The translations under genes and the position numbers were made by a program. 64,000 bases of DNA from assembly GCA_026874595.1 (NCBI GenBank), contig CM049311.1, positions 39,929,676 through 39,993,675 of the forward strand. The letters run 5' to 3'. This stretch comes from Sipunculus nudus (taxonomy: Eukaryota > Annelida > Sipuncula > Golfingiida > Sipunculidae). Below are positions 1-13,706 of the stretch, in pieces. Numbering within the stretch: the stretch's first letter is position 1; each line of letters opens with the position of its first letter. The notes beneath the pieces are model-generated. The model did no database searches. It had not been told where the DNA came from and saw only the letters and a program-made list of their open reading frames with translations.

Positions 1-358
1 ATTTACTCCCCCCACACACACACCACCACCACCTTACCAATTATATTGCAATACATGGTTTGTTATTGTCAACTGTATTTCTTTAAATATAAAGCTGTTT
101 TTGATCCAATGTGCACAACTTTTGTTGAAATATTAATTCAAGAAGTAATCCAAGAGATGCCACGTTGATCTGATGTAGCATTTTAAAGAAATAATTTCCT
201 TTTGAATAATTAAACAAAATATAATTTAACCCATCAGTAGGCATAATTTGATAATATATGAAGCAAATCATGGATAAATAAAGGTGCAATTTAAATTGTG
301 AAATCTGGAGTGTTATTTTCATATATAGTATTGCTTTGCAAAATTAAAAATATTTTAT

Positions 359-411
<53 letters not shown>

Positions 412-2004
412 GTATGTATATCTGTGTGCCTAATTTGATTTTACCTGACTAAATTAACTATAAATGTTGATGCAATATAGATTTTTTGAATCAATTCAAA
501 TATTCAGATATATATGATATACTGCAAATATAGAGTAAAATTTATAAACTTAAAAAAATGACTTAACAAAAGAAAAAATAGGATCATATGCAAATATTTG
601 TTCATTATTTGCCTGTCTCAGTAGAATGGAAATTAAAGTTATTTGCTTTGTTTTCCATCTCTCTGCATGTTTTTAAATATTTTAAATAATTTCTTTTAAA
701 TTAAATGTTATCCTTTATGTATATGCAGAGGTGCTGTAACTCCCACCAGTCCCTGTTAGCACCATTGAATTTTATTCTGTATTCTGTATTAATATCCATA
801 GGTGTTGCAACTCTCCCCCCCCCCCCCCCCCCAGTCATTCAGCCCTAGTTTTAAGTTTTAAGCATAAATATAAAATCAGTACCTTAAATTTTGCCATACT
901 TTGGCCACATTTTTTCCTGTAAGTACTCTGGATTTAATTTTCACAGCATGTACACATGAGGATTTAATCTGATAAAATCTGAAATTTGAAAATAAAAGCT
1001 GCAAAATTTGGCAAGTTATTGAATTTTTTGGAGGCTCTTGTTGTATTCCCTTACATTGTCAAGCAGTCCACTTTGGTCACTGTAGGTCATTCAGTGCATT
1101 GCAATGCTCCCCTGATGTTATGTAATCCCATCACTGGGGCAAGCCCTCACTGGTGTTGAGCTTGATCAGGCTGTCTGCAGTTAATACCACAGGGGCCTTT
1201 CTCTCTCCCCCCTCCCCCCCCCCCCATTTTGTTGACAGACGTGTACTATAAACAAGATTAATCTTATAATTTCACATTTTTTTCAGTAAAGAGCAGTTAC
1301 AATAGAGACCCCTCCCCCAACAAGATAAATCATAATAAATCTTATGATTTTAACGTTAAATAAATTCTTTTTGTTGAGACTTGAACTATTTTGATTTTTT
1401 TTAAAGAAAAAATTGTTCAGGAATTTAATCATAATATTCAAATGAGATAGATTTAAGATAGATTTAACAAGATTTAAGAAGATATAAATACTTTGTAGCA
1501 TTTCATTCATATCTCTTAAAGTTGGCCGAGCCTAGGTGTAAATAACACTGTTAAACTTAGTTTTAAAATCAGGAATATGGGTCAAACTTTGTGGGATTAA
1601 TTTTTAACTATTATGGCCATATATTTAACTTTTGAAAACTTAATTACCTTGACACATTATTTGTTTATGAATTGTAACTTTTATATAACACTTACCGTAG
1701 GCCCATTTTTCCCTAGGTGCATCACTGAATGATTTCAGGCCAAAAATTTCATTTATTACATAGTGCATATGCTTTAGCTCATGTTCATTATTTTATAATT
1801 TACAGAGGTCCATTTCAGCAGGGCCATTTTCTCTTAGCTTTTCAAATTGTAATATACATGAAAAACGAAAAGAAATAAAAATATTTTGCAGTTACTAATA
1901 TTTTCCAAAATTCAGCTGAGCGATGTGACCCATGGGTCCCTTGTTTGCACATTTTTACAAATATTTTTTTTTTTTTTTTTTTTTAACTATAAAATGACAA
2001 CAGT
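1..2004. other. AT-rich non-coding DNA, no gene seen
   Basis: No convincing coding exon is visible; the open frames are short, AT-driven and of low complexity. The stretch holds homopolymer runs (C-run near 815-832, another near 1206-1225, T-run near 1963-1984) and two short related segments near 728 and 801 (AGGTGCTGTAACTC / AGGTGTTGCAACTC). A tail resembling the family A element end (CAGCTGAGCGATGTGACCC followed by ATGGGTCCCTTG) lies at about 1912-1944, so a truncated mobile-element end is probably present there. Confidence 0.6.
361..415. repeat. (AT)n microsatellite
   Basis: An almost uninterrupted AT dinucleotide run that becomes TATG-interspersed towards its right end. Confidence 0.9.
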
Positions 2005-3136
2005 CATGTCAGTTTCTCAGCTGTGATTCCATGTAGAGTCCCAAAACCTGGAGTGTTTATTGATCAAAAGTGGATGCCCAAAAGTAATCACCCTCTCTGT
2101 CTGTCTGTCTGTCTGTCTGTCCATCCACACAAATTTTTTTTTCAGATGTTAACTCCAGGTTGGATTGACATATGGATTTCAAACATGACTTACATAGGCC
2201 CATCACTAAATAAAGAACATGTGTGATGTTTGGGTCATTAAGTCAAAGGTCAAGGTCACAAGACTCACTTATTTATATGATTATGGCTGCATTTTAAGCC
2301 AAGCTTCTCATCTCAAACTTTCCATCTTGCTCATTTTTTAGGGGACTTTCTAGTATGGAGAAAGCATAAATGAATTTGGGGTCTCAAGGTCAAAGGTCAA
2401 GGTCACAGGGGCCATCTGTTCACAAATTAGTTTCCAGATGATAACTCAAGTTTGGTTAGACATATTGGTTTCAAACTTAACTTATATAAGGCTCACCACT
2501 AAAGTAAGAACTCTGTTGATTTTGGGGTCCAAAGGTCAGAGGTCAAGATAACAGAGCCTTTTTTTAAAAGGAATCTGTATGCATAAACTTTTCATCACAA
2601 CCTTCCATCTTCAAGATATTATACTCATCTGCCAGTAGGGGAAGATTCTTTTCGATGTGGGGTCATAGGGTCAAAAATCAAGGTCACAGGGCTCATCCAT
2701 TCACAAATTAGTTTATGGATGATAATCCTGCTTTGGATAGACAGATTGGCTATAACTTAATTTATTAATTACCCATGACTTAAGTAAGAAACATTTTGAT
2801 TTTCAGGGTACAGAGTTATTAAACAGGTGGCCTTACTCTTTTCATATAAAGATTGGTCATAATTGAATTCAGTCCCCACAATTTGCGAACCATCACTTGA
2901 GAAAGAACCCTGTCAACTTTGGTGTCAGCAGGTCTCCAGAACTCTTTATTCTTTTTGAATCTGTATGGACCAGTCATGATTGGTTTCAGTCATCACATAC
3001 ATATGACCCATTACTTGAAGTGTCAGAAGGTCAAAGGTCAAGATCACATCAGATCACAAAATTCTTGTTGTGAATGTTAGCCTACAATGTTGTGCTGGTC
3101 AGGTGAGTGTCATGCCCAATGGCTCACTTTTTGTAT
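2005..3136 (+). repeat. Modular interspersed repeat, family D
   Basis: Begins near TTTCTCAGCTGTGATTCC, then a CTGT microsatellite (about 2096-2120), then several degenerate modules that each carry a phrase like AAAGGTCAAGGTCACAGGG and a line on 'isolated' direct repeats such as ACAAATTAGTTT...GATGATAA. It ends with GGTGAGTGTCATGCCC-AATGGCTCACTTTTTG (about 3100-3134). That end resembles the palindrome-plus-CTTGTTT tail of family A, so I infer a shared superfamily. No transposase or polymerase frame is present, so the element is non-autonomous. A reverse-oriented relative is at 55183-55400. Confidence 0.65.
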
Positions 3137-3229
3137 ATATTCTTTATAACACTGAAACCCAGGCTTGAAGTCTGATGAACCAAACAGAAAGTCTAACTAA
3201 CCAGTACATAGACCTGAATTATTTGATAT

Positions 3230-3860
3230 TAAAATGCTGGTAAATAAAGTAATATTCCTATAGTGTGGATAAAGGCCAGTATGACAGTAATACTCCTGTG
3301 GTAATTATAAAAGCCAGTAATTGAATTAATACTTCTGTAGTGATGATAAAGTAATTAACGCTCAGTGTATGTAGGTATTGTAGGTGAAGACTGTTATCTT
3401 AAGTTATACTCCTGTTGTTGTAATAAAAGTCAGAAATTAAGATAATATTCTTTTGGTTACAATAAAAGCCAGTAATAAAAATTATATTTCTGTGGTAATT
3501 TATACATGCCATTAATTTAGATAACATACCTATAGTCATAATAAAAGCCAGTAATAAAAATTATATTTCTGTGGTAATTATACATGCCATTAATTTAGAT
3601 AACATACCTATAGTCATAATAAAAGCCTGTAATTGAGTTGATACTCCTGTAGTGATGATAAAGGCCAGTAATTAAAAAAATATTCCCGTGGTGTTGGTAT
3701 AGGCCAATACCTGATTTATATTCCGGTGGTAATTATAAAAGCCAGTTTACAATTAAGATGACATTCCTATAATATATTACCTATATTCTTGTGGTAATTA
3801 TAAAAGCCAGTAATTGAATAAATACTTCTTTTATTATGATATAAAATTAACGTAATTGAA
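3230..3860. repeat. Degenerate ~39-bp minisatellite
   Basis: About fifteen degenerate copies of a roughly 39-40-bp unit whose most constant part is ATAAAAGCCAGTAAT, seen near 3268, 3308, 3425, 3464, 3504, 3543, 3584, 3620, 3659, 3699, 3738 and 3800. Two successive units near 3464-3620 form a near-identical 79-bp dimer, suggesting a later duplication of a pair of units. Confidence 0.75.
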
Positions 3861-4845
3861 GTAATATTTGTGTAGCGTCTGACATGTTCATGTAGGACAT
3901 GGGGATTCGGAGCAGTTTTAGGATAGCAAACATGCAGCCTGCAGGAAGTATCATATGTCTCTGCTACATCTGACATATATATGTCATCTGGTTTATATTT
4001 ATCAGATGATAAAGGAACTCTCATACAGATTCACAGCTCCATCTTTAAAAGATGAAAGAATAATAAATACATCCATGCCTATACTCATATCTTTATAACC
4101 CTGCCTAGAGGGTGGTGAGTTTACCAGACTGAGTTTTGGCAGTTTGGCAGTCTTGTTTCTCTGTCCGTCTGTCCAGGGAGTATACATGTACTCTCATAAC
4201 TATGTAAGAAATGGTTGATTTAATTGCAAATTGAAAATTTTTGGGCAGATTTATACTATCATTTAAATTGACCTGAAATATTCATGGAACTGATGGTGGA
4301 TACATGCTGTTACCAGGCTATAAAAAGGGAAAACAAGCAGAACCTTGCTCCAGCTAGGAAGTGACGCTGAGAATGTCTCATTAAATTACTGCATTTTCTG
4401 ACCTACTGTGTTAATTGAAATACTATCAACTCATACATTTTTATGATATTATATGGAAATCATTAAATCTAACCATGTAATCTAACCAAAACTGAGAACA
4501 CATAACTGGCAAGTTAAGGATCTGAACAGCTTGATCTGGCCTCTCCGGGTGATGTTAGAGGAAGGTGGTGGGGGGTGGGGGGGCAGATTTAAGTATAGAT
4601 TAATTAGAAATGGACGGCATATTTTCATATGTGCCAGAAATAAATTATTTTATACTTTATGAGAATATTCTTGGCAAAATGTTCTTAAAGATTCTTTGAA
4701 TTGACAGCAGCTTTGAGGTTGACTGAGCAATAATTAGACAATCAGTGACAAATTGTTGTTTGGTTCTTAGCATATATGTTTCCTTTTCAGAGTGTTCAGA
4801 GTTTCAACAGTGCTTTGCACATAAATGAATTTTTTTTTTATGAAC

Positions 4846-5326
4846 CTATTCCGATAAGTGCGGCAATTATAGATTTTCTTCAGATTTTCTTCTAGATTTG
4901 TGATGAATCTTATTTGGTCTTCATTTTACATTCCGGATTGTTACAAGAGCTATACATTGGACTGTCATTCTCTGAGAGAATTTGTGTAACCTGTTTGTCT
5001 GGCTTATACATTTTTAAAGGACTTATAGATGTGACAGTGGTGGTATCCAGGTACTGTGTACTTTGTTTATTTTACTGTGTGATTGTATTGATTTGTTGTT
5101 ATACTACTTTTATACTGTGTAATTGTATTGATTTAGTGTATTGTAATGTTAGGGTTGTTTTAAGAATATATTATAGTTATTTGTTAACAAAAAACCACTG
5201 ACTTCTTTATTCATTCCCCTAGACATTTCATGCTGCCTAGTGTTACAGAATCTGATTTTTTTATGTCCTTGACAAAATTTATGTTCAACTAGCATACGTG
5301 ATCTGTTGATATTAGGTTCCATAACA
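4846..5326 (+). mobile_element. 5'-truncated LTR copy (third copy of LTR family)
   Basis: This segment is clearly homologous to the inner and 3' parts of the LTR-like sequences at 42341-43132 (+) and 30434-31257 (-). It starts at CCTATTCCGATAAGTGCGGC and ends with GGTTCCATAACA, the decayed counterpart of the GGTTCCGTAACA end of the other copies. The promoter half is missing and the poly(A) signal AATAAA of the complete copy reads AATATA here. No adjacent gag or pol sequence is visible. It is probably the oldest of the three copies. Confidence 0.7.
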
Positions 5327-5566
5327 AACATTACATGTATAGGAGTATACTGGATTGTATCTGTGATCTGTTATTCCTTGTAATTGTATCTGCCAAAACA
5401 ATATGTTGATGCCATATTCTCAGGAGTGGTCTGTCATATTGGCCTGAAATTAATCATGTCCATATATCCTCCATCTCTCACTTAAGACTGGTGGCTCCAT
5501 CTGCAGCCATTTTTGTGTGGCGTTCATCCATGTTTGTTTTTGGTGAAAATTGCTTGTATATCTCAG

Positions 5567-8500
5567 GAGTGTGAATTATTCTGTATTTCGTCAGTGAGTG
5601 TGGAGATGAGCTTGATGAGGATCTACTGAATTATTCTGTATAAGTCAGTCAGTGAGGAGAAGAGCTTGATGAGGATCTATTGAATTATTCTGTATTAGTC
5701 AGTGAGTGAGGAGAAGAGCTTGATGAGGATCTGTGTGAATTATTCTGAAATAGACAGTGAGTGAGGAGATAAGCTTGATGAGGATCTACTGAATTATTCT
5801 GTATAAGTCAGTCAGTGAGGAGAAGAGCTTGATGAGGATCTATTGAATTATTCTTTATAAGTCAGTGGGTGAGGAGATGAGCTTAATGAGGATCTATTGA
5901 ATTATTCTGTATTAGTAAGTGAGTGAGGAGAAGAGCTTGATGAGGATCTATTGAATAATTCTGTATAAGTCAGTGAGTGAGGAGAAGAGCTTGATGAGGA
6001 TCTGTGTGAATTATTCTGTATTAGTCAGTGAGTGAGGAGATGAGCTTGATGAGGATCTGTATGAATTATTCTGTAATAGTCAGTGAGTGAGGAGAAGAGC
6101 TCGATGAGGATCTGTGTGAATTATTCTGTAATAGTCAGTGAGTGAGGAGAAAAACTTGATGAGGATCTGTTGAATTATTCTGTATTAGTCCGTGAGTGAG
6201 GAGAAGAGCTTGATGAGGATCTATTGAATTATTCTGTATTACTCAGTGAGTGAGGAGAAGAGCTTGATGAGGATCTGTGTGAATTATTCTGTAATAGTCA
6301 GTGAGTGAGGAGAAGAGCTTGATGAGGATCTATTGAATTATTCTGTATTAGTCAGTGAGTGAGGAGAAGAGCTTGATGAGGATCTGTGTGAATTATTCTG
6401 TAATAGTCAGTGAGTGAGGAGAAGAGCTTGATGAGGATCTATTGAATTATTCTGTATTAGTCAGTGAGTGAGGAGAAAAGCTTGATGAGGATCTGTGTGA
6501 ATTATTCTGTAATTGTCTGTGAATTAGGAGAAGAGCTTGATGAGGATATGTGTGAATTATTCTGTAATAGTCAGTGAGTGAGGAGAAGAGCTTGATGAGG
6601 ATCTATTGAATTATTCTGTATTAGTCAGTGAGTGAGGAGAAGAGCTTGATGAGGATCTATTGAATTATTCTGTATTAGTCAGTGAGTGAGGAGAAGAGCT
6701 TGATGAGGATCTGTGTGAATTATTCTGTAATAGTCAGTGAGTGAGGAGAAGAGCTTGATGAGGATCTATTGAATTATTCTGTATTAGTCAAAAAGCTTGA
6801 TGAGGATCTGTGTGAATTATTCTGTATAAGTCAGTGAGTGAGGAGAAGAGCTTGATGAGGATCTATTGAATTATTCTGTATTAGTAAGTGAGTGAGGAGA
6901 AGAGCTTGATGAGGATCTATTGAATTATTCTGCATAAGTCAGTGAGTGAGGAAAAGAGCTTGATGAGGATCTGTGTGAATTATTCTGTATTAGTCAGTGA
7001 GTGAGGAGATGAGCTTGATGAGGATCTGTGTGAATTATTCTGTAATAGTCAGTGAGTGAGGAAAAGAGCTTGATGAGGATCTGTGTGAATTATTCTGTAT
7101 TAGTCAGTGAGTGAGGAGATGAGCTTGATGAGGATCTGTGTGAATTATTCTGTAATAGTCAGTGAGTGAGGAGAAGAGCTTGATGAGGATCTGTGTGGAT
7201 TATTCTGTAATAGTCAGTGAGTGAGGAGAAGAGCTTGATGAGGATTTGTGTGGATTATTCTGTAATTGTCTGTGAATTAGGAGAAGAGCTAATGAGGATC
7301 TGTGTGAATTATTCTGTAATAGTCAGTGAGTGAGGAGAAAAGCTTGATGAGGATCTGTTGAATAATTCTGTATTAGTCCGTGAGTGAGGGGAAGAGCTTG
7401 ATGAGGATCTATTGAATTATTCTGTATTAGTCAGTCAGTGAGGAGAAGAGCTTGATGAGGATCTGTGTGAATTATTCTGTAATAGTCAGTGAGTGAGGAG
7501 AAGAGCTTGATGAGGATCTATTGAATTATTCTGTATTAGTCAGTGAGTGAGGAGAAAAGCTTGATGAGGATCTGTGTGAATTTTTCTGTAATTGTCTGTG
7601 AATTAGGAGAAGAGCTTGATGAGGATCTGTGTGAATTATTCTGTAATAGTCAGTGAGTGAGGAGAAGAGCTTGATGAGGATCTATTGAATTATTCTGTAT
7701 TAGTCAGTGAGTGAGGAGAAAAGCTTGATGAGGATCTGTGTGAATTATTCTGTAATTGTCTGTGAATTAGGAGAAGAGCTTGATGAGGATCTGTGTGAAT
7801 TATTCTGTAATAGTCAGTGAGTGAGGAGAAAAGCTTGATGAGGATCTGTGTGAATTATTCTGTATTAGTCAGTGAGTGAGGAGATGAGCTTGATGAGGAT
7901 CTGTATGAATTATTCTGTAATAGTCAGTGAGTGAGGAGAAGAGCTCGATGAGGATCTGTGTGGATTATTCTGTAATAGTCAGTGAGTGAGGAGAAGAGCT
8001 TGATGAGGATTTGTGTGGATTATTCTGTAATTGTCTGTGAATTAGGAGAAGAGCTAATGAGGATCTGTGTGAATTATTCTGTAATAGTCAGTGAGTGAGG
8101 AGAAAAGCTTGATGAGGATCTGTTGAATTATTCTGTATTAGTCCGTGAGTGAGGGGAAGAGCTTGATGAGGATCTATTGAATTATTCTGTATTAGTCAGT
8201 GAGTGAGGAGAAGAGCTTGATGAGGATCTGTGTGAATTATTCTGTAATAGTCAGTGAGTGAGGAGAAGAGCTTGATTAGGATCTGTGTGAATTATTCTGT
8301 AATAGTCAGTGAGTGAGGAGAAGAGCTTGATGAGGATCTATTGAATTATTCTGTATTAGTCAGTGAGTGAGGAGAAAAGCTTGATGAGGATCTGTGTGAA
8401 TTATTCTGTAATTGTCTGTGAATTAGGAGAAGAGCTTGATGAGGATCTGTGTGAATTATTCTGTAATAGTCAGTGAGTGAGGAGAAAAGCTTGATGAGGA

Positions 8501-9552
8501 TCTGTGTGAATTATTCTGTAATTGTCTGTGAAATAGGAGAAGAGCTTATGAGGATCTGTGTGAATTATTCTGTAATTATCTGTGAAATAGGAGAAGAGCT
8601 TGATGAGGATCTGTGTGAATTATTCTGTAATAGTCAGTGAGTGAGGAGAAGAGCTTGATGAGGATCTATTGAATTATTCTTTATTAGTCAGTGAGTGAGG
8701 AGAAGAGCTTGATGAGGATCTGTGTGAATTATTCTGTAATAGTCAGTGAGTGAGGAGAAGAGCTCGATGAGGATCTGTGTGGATTATTCTGTAATAGTCA
8801 GTGAGTGAGGAGAAGAGCTTGATGAGGATCTGTGTGGATTATTCTGTAATAGTCAGTGAGTGAGGAGAAGAGCTTATGAGGATCTGTGTGAATTATTCTG
8901 TAAAAGTCAGTGTGTGAGGAGATGAGCTTAATGAGGATCTGTGTGAATTATTCTGTAATAGTCAGTGAGGAGATGAGCTTGATGAGGATCTATATGAATT
9001 TTTCTCTAATAGTCAGTCATTGAGCAGAAGAGCTTAGTGAGGATCTGTGTGAATTAATCTGTAATAGTCTGTGAGTGAGGAGATGAGCTTGATGAGGATC
9101 TATTGAATTATTCTGTAATAGTCAGTTAGTGAGGAGATGAGCTTGATAAGGATCTATTGAATTATTCTGTAATAGTCAGTGAGTGAGGAGAAGAGCTTGA
9201 TGAGGATCTATATGAATTTTTCTCTATAAGTCAGTCATTGAGCAGAAGGGCTTAGTGAGGATCTGTGTGAATTAATCTGTATTAGTCAGTGAGTGAGGAG
9301 ATGAGCTTGATGAGGATCTATTGAATTATTCTGTATTAGTCAGTGAGTGAGGAGATGAGCTTGATGAGGATCTATTGAATTATTCTGTAATAGTCAGTGA
9401 GTGAGCAGATGAGCTTGATGAGGATCTATGAATTATTCTGTAATAGTCAGTGAGTGAGCAGATGAGCTTGATGAGGATCTATTGAATTATTCTGTAATAG
9501 TCAGTGAGTGAGGAGATGAGCTTGATGAGGATCTATGTGGAATTATTCACTG
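5567..9552. repeat. 55-bp satellite-like tandem array (~73 copies)
   Basis: About 4 kb of head-to-tail 54-56-bp units built from GAATTATTCTGTAATAGTCA, then GTGAGTGAGGAGAAGAGC, then TTGATGAGGATCTGTGT. Two main unit types alternate, ending TCTATT or TCTGTGT. A diverged unit (AATTGTCTGTGAATTAGG) recurs near 6512, 7262, 7585, 7755, 8030, 8405 and 8520. The diagnostic variant GAGGATTTGTGTGG occurs twice, about 765 bp apart (near 7240 and 8005), with matching neighbours, so there is higher-order structure of about 14 units. Divergence rises at both edges, as expected for unequal exchange. No reading frame is conserved. Confidence 0.95.
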
Positions 9553-10871
9553 TTCTTGACTGAGATCTTTCGATCAGTAACATATACTAACATAATTACA
9601 AATAATTATAATGGAGCATTGCCATTATATCAGTTTGTTGACTGTAAATCCAGCTTTTTAAGCTGCAGCACATTATCAAGAGGTTTACTATTTTATTTGG
9701 TTTAACTTATGATAGATACCTCACAGGGGCTTTCCTGTGTGAGATGGTCTTGGATGGTTGTTTTTTATGAAGAAACTATCTGCAGTGGGATGTTGCTGAA
9801 TGGTATGGCAGTCTGCTGGAGAACAGCTCTCATAAGCTGGTAGCTTTCTTTGATGCTGCACATTATGGATTGCCAGCAGAAAACACTAGAGGTGAACTGA
9901 AGAGTTTAGGTTTGCTCAGGTTACACAAAGCAGAAAAGCTTACAGCTACTGTTAGATTGCTGTGGCCATGGAGCGGTGTGAGTAAGCCTCATCCTGTTCT
10001 GTGGTGCTATCTGACTTCACTGATGGTCGGCTGAATGCCATCTGCTGAAATTGGAGACCTCCGCAAAAATCAATGCTGCGTTATTAAAGCTGATGGCCCA
10101 GGGTTTAAAAAATACTTGAAAGAAGGGGCTCAGATATTGATAGCCCAGAACATATGTAAGGGAAGATAGCTGGGCTCACAGGTAGAGTGCTGAAACATCT
10201 GTTGCCTGGTTTTAGGCAACACGGTTTGTGTTTCAGTGTTTGCCAGTGCACTTGAGGCCGGGGGTGAAATGTATCTAGCACGAGGGGTAACAGAGGCTTC
10301 TGTAAAGACAGGGAGCTACATACCAGGAAATACTAGACTACCCCAGGATCTCAGTACAGCCCTGATCCACATGAACTTAATCAGTGTCAGGCTGCCGACA
10401 GACAGTCACTTCCTCCATGTACACAAGGCTCTGCTTCACTCATAAACAAAGTGTCAAATATCTTTTAATGCTCTGTACAAATCAGTTGTCAATCAAAATT
10501 AATTCCTCTGTCATTACTTTGTCAAATTAATCTCAATAGTTAAATTCATTTTTATTGGTTGCTTTTCTTCACTTTGTCATCATATCTCTTTGATTGTTTC
10601 GATCACCAATATACACTAGCTTAGTAATTAATGATAATTTCAGCCATCAGTGTTGTTTTGATTCAATCAACATTATACATAGAATCAGTTTTCTGTAATA
10701 ATTTGAGTCTACAGCATGTGTAGAGCTCACAGTGTCATATTCTAGTATACACACTGGCAAAGTCCATTTATCTGATTATTCATTGATACTACAAATAAAG
10801 TCATGAAATGTGATGTAGTTCAGCATGGACACCTTTATCATTTATAGTCTGGTGGTACATGATTACCTCAA
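9553..10871. other. Unique sequence, no gene identified
   Basis: Mixed-composition DNA between the satellite and the first family A element. An open stretch at about 10236-10445 would encode 69 residues, but I see no splice sites, family resemblance or neighbours to support it. The region may be intronic to the SOBP gene, given that gene's missing 5' exons. Confidence 0.45.
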
Positions 10872-12743
10872 TTTTTAGCTCAGCTGACTGTAAGTCATCT
10901 GAGCTATAGCGATCACTCTTTGTCCGTCATCCGTCTGTCTGTCCGTTAACCTTGCACAAATCGTAACCGCTGGACCTAGAATCTTGTAACTTGACATTCT
11001 GAGAGGTTCATGAAAAATCTCCTTGGAAACCAGAAATCAGGTCTCTGTTACCCATATCCTTCGAGCTATGGGGCTCCAAAGTACCCCCCAGAATAGTCAA
11101 AAATTTCATACAAAAACTTCAATATCTCATTAACTACATCACTGATGATCATGATTTTTGGCATACATCTTGATCATGATATGTTCCATCAGTTCCTGTA
11201 GAAATGTGGCGCCACCTGTATTTTTCGATTTTTTACGAATTTTTTTCTCTATTTTTGAGACCTTTAAAAATGTGAACATCTGTTAACAGGGCACAAATAG
11301 TAAAGACTGGACCTAGAAACTTCATTCTTGACACACTGAGAGACCTTTGAAAAGTCTCCATGAAAACCAGAAATTAGGTCTCTGTTACCCATATCCTTTG
11401 AGCTACAGGGCCCCAAAGTACCCCCCGCAGAATAGTAAAAAATTTCATACAAAAACTTCAATATCTCATTAACTGCATCACTGATGGTCATTAATTATGG
11501 CATACATATTGATCATGAGATGTTCCATCAATTCCTGCAGACTGGTGGCGCCACCTGTATTTTCCATTCTTTACAAATTTTTTTCTCTATTTTTGAGACT
11601 TTTAAAAATGTGAACATCTGTTAACAGGGCACAAATTGTAAAGACTTGACCTAGAATCTTCATTTTGACACACTGAGAGACCTTTGAAAAGTCTCCATGG
11701 AAACCAGAAATTAGGTCTCTGTTACCCATATCCTTCCCTTTGAGCTATAGCTAGGGTCCCAAAGTACCCCCAGAATAGTAAAAAAATTCATACAAAGAGA
11801 TCATGAGATGTTTCATCAGTTTCTGCAGACTGGTGGCTCCCTAGAAACCTGGAATTAGGTCTCTGTTACCTATATTCTTCAAGCTATGGGGCTTGTTTCA
11901 AATTTTTACGAATTTTTTTCTCTATTTTTGAGACCTTTAAAGATGTGGTTATGTGTCAACAGGGTACAAATTGTAACAACTGGACCTAGAATCTTCATTC
12001 TTGTCATGCAAGGAGGCCCATGAAAAGTGTCTGTGGAAACCTGAAATTAGTTTTCTGTTTCCCATATCCTTCAAGCTATAGGACTCCGAAGTATCCCTCA
12101 GAATAATGGACAATTTGAAGTATCTGAACAACTAATGCAGAGGTCACCATGATTCTTTGCATGCATATTGATTATGAAGTGTTTCATCAGTTTCTTCAGA
12201 CTCTTGGTGCAACCTATATTTTATTAAATTTTTTTGAATTTTTTTCTCTATTTTGAGACCTTTAAGGATGCTGTCATCTGTTAACGTGGCACAAATTGTA
12301 AAAACTGGACCTAGAATCTTCATTCTTGTCATGCAAGGAGGCCCATAAGAGTGTCTGTGGAAACCTGAAATTAGGTCTCTGTTACCCATATCCTTCACGC
12401 TATAGGACTCAGAAGTATCCCTCAGAATAATGGAAAATTTGATACAAAAGCTGAAGTATCTAAACAATTAATGCAGAAATCACCATGATTCTTTTCATGG
12501 ATATTGACCATTAAGTGTTTTTATTAGTTTCTGCAGACTGGTGGAGCCACCTGTATTTTTTTTAAAGTTTACGCATTTTTTACATATTTTGAGATATATA
12601 AATACAGAAACAATCTTGGCCTATTCTTTAATTTGTTTGATGCTTCAGTTGAATGGGTATATACTACCATTCAGATGATAAAATTTCCTTTTGCAAATCT
12701 CTTCCCAGTCAGCTGAGCATCATGACCCATGGGTCACTTGTTT
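10872..12743 (+). mobile_element. Modular non-autonomous element, family A (copy 1)
   Basis: The 5' end is TTTTTAGCTCAGCTGACTG followed by TAAGTCATCTGAGCT, which gives a stem-loop from AGCTCAG/CTGAGCT. Next come a GTCCGTC-type stretch and about five modules of roughly 330 bp. Each module runs through a CTGGACCTAGAATCTTC-like phrase, a GGTCTCTGTTACCCATATCC phrase, and GACTGGTGGCGCCACCTGTA. The 3' end is CAGCTGAGCATCATGACCC with the 14-bp palindrome TGACCCATGGGTCA at 12723-12736, then CTTGTTT. No protein frame is conserved. The stem-loop, tandem-core and hairpin layout resembles helentron-associated interspersed elements, but I did not find a resolvable target site for this copy. Confidence 0.8.
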
Positions 12744-13027
12744 AGTTGTTGACTTAAGGCTAATGATCAGATGTGCTGTACGTAGGATTGACACTGTGTC
12801 AGCCTTCTGTTTGCAGGTCAGAGATCATAAGTTGTTGTCAAGAAACTTCAAGTTACCCTTATAGACAAATTGAAGTGTCTCTGGAAACCTGTAATTAAAC
12901 AACTGTGACTTATATCTTGGAAATCCCTCAGTGTAAACAAAATTATTAAGCACTTTTAAATATTTAAAAAATTCAGAATTCACGTTTGCTGAACAGGAAT
13001 ATGCATTGAATCAAAACATTTAAATAA
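12744..13027. other. Spacer without a recognised feature
   Basis: Short AT-rich stretch between the family A element and the 22-bp array; nothing further recognised. Confidence 0.5.
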
Positions 13028-13706
13028 TTTTCTGATTGTTCATTGATAACTTAGGCCAACAGCATTATCATTGATAACAAACAGCATAATCACTCATAAC
13101 ATACAGCATTATCAATGATAACATACAGCATTATCACTGATAACATACAGCAATATTACTGATTACATACAGCATTATCACTGATAACATACAGCATTAT
13201 CACTGATAACATACAGCATTATCACTGATTACATACAGCATTATCACTGATTACATACAGCATTATCACTGATAACATAAAGCATTATCACTGATAACAT
13301 ACAGCAATATCACTAATTACATACAGCATTATCACTGATTACATACAGCATTATCACTGATTACATACAGCTTGATCACTGATAACATACAGCATTATCA
13401 CTGATAACATACAGTATTATCTCTGATAACATACAGCATTATCGCTGATAACATACAGCATTATCACTGATAACATTCGGCATTATGGCTGATAACATAC
13501 AGCAATATTACTAATTACATACAGCATTATCACTGATAACATAAAGCATTATCACTCATAGCATACAGCATTTTTGCTGATAACATACAGAAATATAACT
13601 GATTACATAAAGCATTATCACTGATTATATACAGCATTATCATTGATAAGATACAGCATTATCACTGGTAAGATACAGCATTATCATTGATAACATACAG
13701 CATTAC
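13028..13706. repeat. 22-bp minisatellite (~30 copies)
   Basis: Head-to-tail 22-bp units reading ATAACATACAGCATTATCAC plus TG, with recurring variants (ATTACATACAGC, CAATATCAC). Units are well conserved in the middle and decay at both ends. Confidence 0.93.

Noticed and set aside
5567-9552. CRISPR-like array
   Set aside because: Units are contiguous 54-56-bp tandem copies without unique spacers, in eukaryotic DNA with introns.
10236-10445. 69-codon frame as a small gene or SOBP 5' exon
   Set aside because: No splice sites, no resemblance to the conserved SOBP N-terminus, and no other support.
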